64,000 bases of DNA from Superficieibacter sp. HKU1. GTDB lineage: Bacteria > Pseudomonadota > Gammaproteobacteria > Enterobacterales > Enterobacteriaceae. The notes under the pieces are model-generated. The model had not been told where the DNA came from. It did not search any database and worked only from the letters and a program-made list of their open reading frames with translations. The translations under genes were made by a program, and so were the position numbers. The stretch covers positions 496,001-560,000 of the forward strand of contig NZ_CP119754.1 of NCBI RefSeq assembly GCF_029319185.1, read 5' to 3'. This document shows positions 58,628 to 64,000 of this stretch, piece by piece. Numbering within the stretch: position 1 is the stretch's first letter; every line of letters starts with the position of its first letter.

Positions 58628-59977
58628 TTACTTTTCCTGTAAGCCGAGTTTTTTCTCCAGATAGTGAATGTTGGTTCCACCATTCTGGAAGTGCTCGTCG
58701 TTCATGATGCGCGTTTGCAGATCAACGTTGGTTTTAATGCCGTCGATGATCAGCTCCTGCAACGCATTTTTCATGCGGGAAATAGCGATGTCACGAGTTT
58801 CACCGTAACAAATCAGCTTACCGATCATTGAGTCATAATACGGCGGTACAGTATAACCGGCGTAAATATGAGACTCCCAGCGCACGCCAAAACCGCCTGG
58901 CGCGTGGAAGCGGGTAATTTTACCCGGGCTCGGCAGGAAGGTGTTCGGATCTTCGGCGTTGATACGGCATTCAACCGCATGGCCTCTGACCTGGACTTCA
59001 TCCTGCTTGATCGACAGCGGCTGGCCCGCAGCGATGCGTAACTGTTCTTTGATCAGGTCAACGCCGGTGATCATTTCGGTCACCGGATGTTCAACCTGAA
59101 TACGGGTGTTCATCTCAATGAAGTAGAACTCACCGTTTTCGAACAGGAACTCAAACGTACCCGCGCCGCGATAGCCGATATCCACGCACGCTTTCGAGCA
59201 ACGCTCGCCGATATAGCGACGCAGTTCCGGCGTGATGCCCGGCGCTGGCGCTTCTTCAACGACTTTCTGGTGACGGCGCTGCATAGAGCAGTCGCGTTCT
59301 GCCAGATAGATAGCGTTACCCTGACCGTCAGCCAGCACCTGAATTTCGATGTGGCGTGGGTTCTCCAGGTATTTTTCCATGTACACCATGTCGTTGCTGA
59401 ATGCCGCTTTGGCTTCAGCTTTGGTCATGGAGATGGACTGTGCCAGTTCAGCGTCGCTGCGCACAACGCGCATACCGCGACCGCCGCCGCCGCCAGACGC
59501 TTTGATAATCACCGGGTAGCCAATGCGTTTAGCATGGGCGCGGTTAAGATCCATATCGTCGCCCAGCGGGCCGTCAGAACCCGGAACGGTCGGCACACCA
59601 GCTTTCTTCATCGCGGTGATCGCGGACACTTTGTCGCCCATCAGGCGAATTGTCTCGGCTTTCGGCCCGATGAAGATAAAGCCAGAGCGTTCAACCTGCT
59701 CGGCAAAGTTGGCGTTCTCAGAGAGGAAGCCGTAACCCGGATGGATTGCCACCGCGCCGGTGATTTCAGCGGCGCTGATGATAGCCGGGATGTTCAGATA
59801 GCTTTTCACAGACGGAGCAGGGCCGATACAAACGGTCTCATCCGCCAGCAATACGTGTTTTAAATCGCGATCCGCAGTGGAGTGTACCGCGACGGTCTTG
59901 ATGCCCAGCTCTTTGCAGGCACGAAGAATACGCAGTGCGATCTCGCCACGGTTAGCGATGACAATTTTATCCAGCAT
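58628..59977 (-). CDS. accC: Biotin carboxylase (acetyl-CoA carboxylase subunit)
   Basis: Carboxylates biotin on AccB with ATP and bicarbonate, the first half-reaction of fatty acid synthesis. It is 449 aa. The ATP-grasp glycine loop is clear (IKASGGGGGRGMRVV). The catalytic ENPRHIEIQVLAD and EMNTRIQVEHPVTE segments are present. I start at ATG 59977 (MLDKIVIANRGEI); an upstream extension has no family support. It lies 10 bases after accB. Confidence 0.98.
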   Translation of the reverse strand: MLDKIVIANRGEIALRILRACKELGIKTVAVHSTADRDLKHVLLADETVCIGPAPSVKSYLNIPAIISAAEITGAVAIHPGYGFLSENANFAEQVERSGFIFIGPKAETIRLMGDKVSAITAMKKAGVPTVPGSDGPLGDDMDLNRAHAKRIGYPVIIKASGGGGGRGMRVVRSDAELAQSISMTKAEAKAAFSNDMVYMEKYLENPRHIEIQVLADGQGNAIYLAERDCSMQRRHQKVVEEAPAPGITPELRRYIGERCSKACVDIGYRGAGTFEFLFENGEFYFIEMNTRIQVEHPVTEMITGVDLIKEQLRIAAGQPLSIKQDEVQVRGHAVECRINAEDPNTFLPSPGKITRFHAPGGFGVRWESHIYAGYTVPPYYDSMIGKLICYGETRDIAISRMKNALQELIIDGIKTNVDLQTRIMNDEHFQNGGTNIHYLEKKLGLQEK

Positions 59978-59987
59978 GTTCGCCTCG

Positions 59988-60458
59988 TTACTCGATGACG
60001 ACCAGCGGCTCGTCAAATTCTACCGGTTGCCCTGTTTCGAGCAGAATAGCTTTCACCACGCCCGCTTTGTCGGCTTCGATCTGGTTCATCATTTTCATTG
60101 CTTCAACGATGCACAGGGTGTCGCCCACATTTACTTTTTGGCCCACTTCGATGAACGCTTTAGCGTCCGGGCTTGGGGTGCGGTAGAACGTACCGACCAT
60201 CGGGGAACGTACGATGTGACCACTGATTTCTGCCGCTGCTGGCGCTTCCATGGAAGGTGCCGCCGCTGGAGCTACAGCGTTAGATAAAGCTGGCTGCTGC
60301 ATAACGGGCGCAGCATACGCCTGTTGCATCACTGGAAAACCAGCGTTCGGCGCAGCACGACTGATGCGTACTGACTCTTCGCCTTCAGAAATTTCCAGTT
60401 CGGAGATGCCTGATTCTTCAACCAGCTCGATCAGTTTTTTAATCTTACGAATATCCAT
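59988..60458 (-). CDS. accB: Biotin carboxyl carrier protein
   Basis: Carries biotin between AccC and AccAD. It is 156 aa. An N-terminal segment is followed by a Pro/Ala-rich linker (about 35-75) and the biotinyl domain with the biotinylated Lys122 in EAMKMM and the thumb loop. In E. coli AccB also represses its own operon. Confidence 0.98.
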   Translation of the reverse strand: MDIRKIKKLIELVEESGISELEISEGEESVRISRAAPNAGFPVMQQAYAAPVMQQPALSNAVAPAAAPSMEAPAAAEISGHIVRSPMVGTFYRTPSPDAKAFIEVGQKVNVGDTLCIVEAMKMMNQIEADKAGVVKAILLETGQPVEFDEPLVVIE

Positions 60459-60872
60459 GAGTGGGTTCCGTACTCTTTGTTTAGTGTGATTGTGACAGGC
60501 TTGTTATCGCCGTCTGTAAAGCATAAAAATAACCGGTTTCTTACGGTCAATGAGGCGCAAAACCCCTCGTTGCCACCCCGGTTACCGGGCAGTTCTGCTA
60601 TCAACCATTCACATGGAAAATAACTGAGTAGCCAGCTATTGTGTCGTCATCGTCGGCTATTGTCCGGCAAAAAACAAAATATACCTTCAATGCGCAATTG
60701 TCACCTTTTCGGGAAGATAAATCCCCGTTCAGGAAAATTGAAGTCGCACATTATAACGAGTTCGTAGCATTTCGCAGCTAAATACTGGTCTTATCAGAGA
60801 AGATAATCAACCGTGTTCGCTCTGAGAGACGTAACAGAGGGACGTTCTGTGGGAAACTGCACACTTTCAACA
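60459..60872. other. accB leader and msrQ-accB intergenic region
   Basis: 414 bases without a supported gene. A minus-strand TATAAT (60755-60750) lies about 290 bases before accB, matching the long untranslated leader of E. coli accBC. A GCCCGGTAACCGGGG hairpin lies within it at about 60575-60591. Rightward, the sequence leads to the end of msrQ. Confidence 0.65.
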
Positions 60873-61472
60873 CTACCGCAGCCATTGACGGAACTTTTTG
60901 TAACGCCACGCTAAAAGTAGCAGCGCCAGCGCCGCATAAATTAGCGGCTGCGGCGACAAAATCTTCACTGACCAGAGGTAATGTATCGGCGCAAGGATCG
61001 CCACAAGATAAATGCAGTTATGCAACTTTTGCCAGCGACGGCCTAATTTTCTCTGCATTATCTGAGGAGAGGTTACCGCCAGCGCCAGCAAGATAAGCCA
61101 GCTTATCCCGCCCAGCGTAAGATAAGGACGGGTCACCAGCTCTTGTCCCAGCAGCGACAGATTATTGATACCCAGTTCCAGCAGCGTATAGCTGGTTAAA
61201 TGCAGCGTGGCCCAGGCAAAGCACCATAAGCCTAAAAGGCGACGCGTGCGTATCAATAATGGCTGTTTAGCGTATCGTGTCAGTGGCGTAACGAGCAAGG
61301 TCGCCAGCAGTAATTTCAGAGCCATCCTACCGGTAAAATGCTGAATATCCTTGGCCGGGTCGGCGCTAAAATAACCCTGCGACGCTGCCCAGAACAGCCA
61401 TACCAGCGGCAAAAAGGCGGCCAGATGCAGCACCACCTTCAGCCAGACGATCTGTTTTGCCGTCAATCGCAC
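60873..61472 (-). CDS. msrQ: MsrQ (YedZ), haem b subunit of methionine sulfoxide reductase
   Basis: An inner-membrane cytochrome b, 199 aa with about six transmembrane segments. It has conserved His within helices (LHLAAFLPLVW, WATLHLTSY, HYLWSVK) for haem. It passes quinol or flavin-derived electrons to periplasmic MsrP. It follows msrP with no gap. Confidence 0.95.
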   Translation of the reverse strand: MRLTAKQIVWLKVVLHLAAFLPLVWLFWAASQGYFSADPAKDIQHFTGRMALKLLLATLLVTPLTRYAKQPLLIRTRRLLGLWCFAWATLHLTSYTLLELGINNLSLLGQELVTRPYLTLGGISWLILLALAVTSPQIMQRKLGRRWQKLHNCIYLVAILAPIHYLWSVKILSPQPLIYAALALLLLAWRYKKFRQWLR

Positions 61473-62477
61473 CTAGAAACTCTCCCGCAGATCTAAACCT
61501 TTATAGAGCGATGCCACCTGATCGGCATAGCCGTTAAACAGCAGGGTCGGCTGGCGTTTTACGTCAAGTACGCCACCGGAACCGATAAAGCGTTCTGTCG
61601 CCTGTGACCAGCGTGGATGATCGACGTGGGGGTTCACGTTGGCGTAAAAACCATACTCATCCGGTGCCGAAAGATTCCACGTTGTCGGCGGACGTTCACG
61701 CGTGAGCGTAATACTGACTATCGATTTGATCCCTTTGAAACCGTATTTCCATGGCACGGTAAGACGGACTGGCGCACCGTTTTGCGGCGGCAGCGCTTTG
61801 CCGTACACGCCGGTCGTTAACATGGTTAAAGGGTGCATCGCTTCATCCAGCCGTAATCCTTCAACATAGGGATACTTCAGACCGCCGCCGATAAACCGAT
61901 CCTTCTGTCCCGGCATTTGCTCCGGCGAATAGATGGTTTTGAACGCCACATACTTCGCGTCGCTGGTGGGCTCGACCAGGGCCAGCAGTTTATGCAGCGG
62001 AAATCCGATCCACGGCACTACCATTGACCAGGCTTCTACGCAACGCATCCGGTAAATGCGCTCCTCCAGCGGGAAACGTTTCGTCAGATCGTCATGATCG
62101 AGGGTGAGGGGCTTAGCTACCTCGCCATCAATCTTCAGCGTCCAGGGATCGGTTTTCAGACTGCCCGCATTGGCGGCAGGATCGGCTTTATCCAGCCCGA
62201 ATTCATAGAAGTTGTTATAGCCCGTGACTTTATCTTCTGGCGTGAGAGGAAGTTTACTTTGCCACTCAGCGGGACGCGTAAAATCCAGCGGCTTACCGGA
62301 CGGTGCCGGGGGACGATCGTGGCCTTTAAACCAGTCCAGCAGATCGGCTCGCGCCATCGAAGGCACGCTAAGGGTGGCAGCGCTGATGCCCAGCGCCTGC
62401 AGAACCTGGCGGCGCTGCATAAAAAAAGCCGATTCGGCGGTGACATCGGCTTCAGTAAAGCGACGTACTTTCTTCAT
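61473..62477 (-). CDS. msrP: MsrP (YedY), periplasmic molybdopterin methionine sulfoxide reductase
   Basis: Repairs oxidised methionines in periplasmic proteins, notably after hypochlorous stress. It is 334 aa. A Tat signal has the twin Arg at 22-23 (MQRRQVLQALG), with cleavage expected after MARA (44). The Mo-coordinating Cys is Cys146 (YRMRCVEAW). In E. coli it sits with the hprRS two-component genes; here it is beside accBC with no hprRS. Confidence 0.96.
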   Translation of the reverse strand: MKKVRRFTEADVTAESAFFMQRRQVLQALGISAATLSVPSMARADLLDWFKGHDRPPAPSGKPLDFTRPAEWQSKLPLTPEDKVTGYNNFYEFGLDKADPAANAGSLKTDPWTLKIDGEVAKPLTLDHDDLTKRFPLEERIYRMRCVEAWSMVVPWIGFPLHKLLALVEPTSDAKYVAFKTIYSPEQMPGQKDRFIGGGLKYPYVEGLRLDEAMHPLTMLTTGVYGKALPPQNGAPVRLTVPWKYGFKGIKSIVSITLTRERPPTTWNLSAPDEYGFYANVNPHVDHPRWSQATERFIGSGGVLDVKRQPTLLFNGYADQVASLYKGLDLRESF

Positions 62478-62599
62478 AACGGACTCCCGGCGAGTACGCC
62501 ATCAGCAGAACGGCAGCGGCGCACCTTCAATCATGGCAGGGAGTCTGTCACCGCGCGAGAAAATTGGTTAATTAAATGTAAATTTCTGCGCGCATCCGG

Positions 62600-63574
62600 T
62601 TATTTTACTTTAACCAGCGTCCGCCCCTGCGCCTGGTTATTAATGATGTCTTCAGCCAGCTTCGGCACGTCATCAAGGGTGATTTCCGTGGTCGCTTGCG
62701 TATAGAACGTTTCCGGTAAATCCTGCGCCAGACGACGCCACGCTTCGGCGCGTCGTGCGGCGGGAGCCATGACTGAATCCACGCCCTGCAAACGCACGTT
62801 ACGCAGAATAAACGGCATCACGGTTGTTGGCAGCGCAAAGCCGCCTGCCAGACCGCAGGCCGCGACGCAGCCGCCGTAGTTCATCTGCGCCAGCACTTTC
62901 GCCAGCACCTTATCGCCCACGGTATCAATCGCGCCAGCCCAAAGCTGTTTTTCCAGTGGACGCGTTTCGGCAAATTCATCGCGCCCTAAAATGCGGCTGG
63001 CACCGAGATTACGCAGATAGTCATGCGTGCTTTCGCGACCGGAAACGGCCACCACCTGATACCCCAGCTTGTGCAGCAGCGCTACCGCAGTGCTTCCGAC
63101 GCCGCCGCTGGCACCGGTGACCAGAATTTCGCCGCTGTGTGGACGGATCCCCGCTTCTTCCAGCGCCATCACGCAGAGCATCGCGGTAAAGCCAGCGGTG
63201 CCGATAATCATTGCCTTACGGTTGTTGAGACCTTCCGGGAGTGCCACCAGCCAGTCGCCCTTCACGCGAGCGCGTTCAGCCAGACCGCCCCAGTGGTTTT
63301 CCCCCACGCCCCAGCCGGTTAGCAGCACTTGCTGACCCGTATGAAAGCGGGGATCTTCGCTGGCGTGAACGATGCCGGCGAAGTCGATGCCTGGCACCAT
63401 CGGAAACTGGCGGATAATTTTGCCTTTACCCGTGATGGCCAGTGCATCTTTGTAGTTCAGGCTGGACCACTGAATATCTACGGTGACGTTGCCTTCCGGT
63501 AGCTGGTTGTCATCGATATCTTGTACCGACGCGAGCGTTTTTCCTTCCTGCTGTTCTAAGAGTAAAGCCTGCAT
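62600..63574 (-). CDS. acuI: AcuI (YhdH), acrylyl-CoA reductase
   Basis: A zinc-independent medium-chain dehydrogenase using NADPH to reduce acrylyl-CoA to propionyl-CoA, detoxifying it. It is 324 aa. The nucleotide motif VTGASGGVGSTAVALL is at about 150-165. I start at ATG 63574 (MQALLLEQQEGKT), the family start; an in-frame upstream ATG adds seven residues. It is divergent from csrD. Confidence 0.96.
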   Translation of the reverse strand: MQALLLEQQEGKTLASVQDIDDNQLPEGNVTVDIQWSSLNYKDALAITGKGKIIRQFPMVPGIDFAGIVHASEDPRFHTGQQVLLTGWGVGENHWGGLAERARVKGDWLVALPEGLNNRKAMIIGTAGFTAMLCVMALEEAGIRPHSGEILVTGASGGVGSTAVALLHKLGYQVVAVSGRESTHDYLRNLGASRILGRDEFAETRPLEKQLWAGAIDTVGDKVLAKVLAQMNYGGCVAACGLAGGFALPTTVMPFILRNVRLQGVDSVMAPAARRAEAWRRLAQDLPETFYTQATTEITLDDVPKLAEDIINNQAQGRTLVKVK

Positions 63575-63795
63575 AATGCGCCCTCGCTTGCCCAATGATT
63601 AGAAATACTACTTAGCAGACTATACTCGTTAATCAAAATACGATGCCGACTTTACGCAATAAATTGCCAGATCCCTCAGGTTTGATAGTATTCACACTTC
63701 ATTTGCGAGTTAGTGCTTACTTTAAGGTAAATGCTGCTGGCTGAGGGACCTTACATTAACCGGGCTGTACATCACACAACGGAGTTAACTCAGGG
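63575..63795. other. acuI-csrD divergent promoter region
   Basis: 221 bases with no gene. It is A/T-rich in the middle (TATACTCGTTAATCAAAATACG). Promoters for both neighbours must lie here; a CAGGGATG ribosome binding context precedes csrD. Confidence 0.6.
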
Positions 63796-64000
63796 ATGCG
63801 TTTAACGACGAAGTTTTCCGCTTTTATCACCTTGCTGATTGGGTTAACCATCCTGGTCACCTTAATAGGGTGTTCGCTCAGTTTTTATAACGCCATTCAC
63901 AGCAAAGTTGATGGGCGCGTGCGCGCCGTTGCCACGATCCTTGATACCCGGCTGGTCACGCGCTCTTTTAAGCAACTGGGCATCCAGATGGATGAACTTA
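63796..64000 (+). CDS. csrD: CsrD, N-terminal fragment (window edge)
   Basis: The first 68 codons of CsrD, MRLTTKFSAFITLLIGLTIL, cut by the window end. CsrD is a membrane GGDEF-EAL protein that does not act on c-di-GMP but targets the CsrB/CsrC RNAs for RNase E decay. Here only the first transmembrane helix (about 8-30) and the start of the periplasmic region are visible. Confidence 0.92.
   Translation, partial: MRLTTKFSAFITLLIGLTILVTLIGCSLSFYNAIHSKVDGRVRAVATILDTRLVTRSFKQLGIQMDEL

Overview
The window is the chromosome of an enterobacterium from the Escherichia/Salmonella/Citrobacter group. Protein sequences and gene order match the E. coli 73-75 min region (slyD to csrD) almost gene for gene. 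Several points exclude E. coli K-12 and fit Salmonella or Citrobacter better: a lone short prepilin peptidase (hopD) stands where E. coli has a gsp cluster; an MHYT-GGDEF-EAL gene lies next to acrS; msrPQ sits beside accBC; the FkpA linker is expanded; and there is an alpha-carbonic anhydrase gene. The 16S variable stretches match neither E. coli nor S. enterica as I remember them. A Citrobacter-like organism is my best but uncertain guess.

Layout. 1-4.2 kb: end of yheV, the peptidyl-prolyl isomerases slyD and fkpA, slyX, and yheO-tusDCB (tRNA 2-thiouridine sulfur relay). 4.2-8.7 kb: str operon (rpsL, rpsG, fusA, tufA). 8.8-10.1 kb: bacterioferritin pair bfd-bfr and convergent hopD. 10.2-24.1 kb: S10, spc and alpha ribosomal protein operons, with secY, rpoA and their leader regulatory sites. 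24.2-30.1 kb: yhdN-zntR, arfA, and the leftward def-fmt-rsmB-trkA, mscL group. 30.2-34.5 kb: dprA, smg, yrdD, tsaC, aroE, yrdB, and convergent yrdA. 34.6-40.3 kb: a complete rrnD-type operon with 16S, tRNA-Glu, 23S, 5S, tRNA-Thr and a second 5S. 40.4-45.1 kb: a leftward polar amino acid ABC importer (yhdWXYZ) with a sigma-54/NtrC type promoter, then lipoprotein yhdV. 45.4-52.7 kb: acrEF efflux operon, divergent regulator acrS, and the MHYT-GGDEF-EAL protein. 52.9-58.3 kb: yhdU, dusB-fis, cah, prmA, panF-yhdT. 58.6-63.6 kb: accBC, msrPQ, acuI. From 63.8 kb: 5' end of csrD.

Most of the window is translation machinery: ribosomal proteins, elongation factors, RNA polymerase alpha, N-terminal processing (fmt, def), rRNA and tRNA modification (rsmB, tsaC, tus, dusB), ribosome rescue (arfA), rRNA, and Fis, which activates rRNA transcription. 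Accessory or variable content is concentrated in hopD, the rrn spacer, the acrEF/acrS/cyclic-di-GMP block and cah. I saw no insertion sequence, prophage or CRISPR array, and nothing I would call a wholly new system. The best leads are the regulatory DNA upstream of yhdW, the dyads between acrE and acrS, the ERIC-like element, the in-gene arfA hairpin, the rrn spacer type, and the cah insertion.
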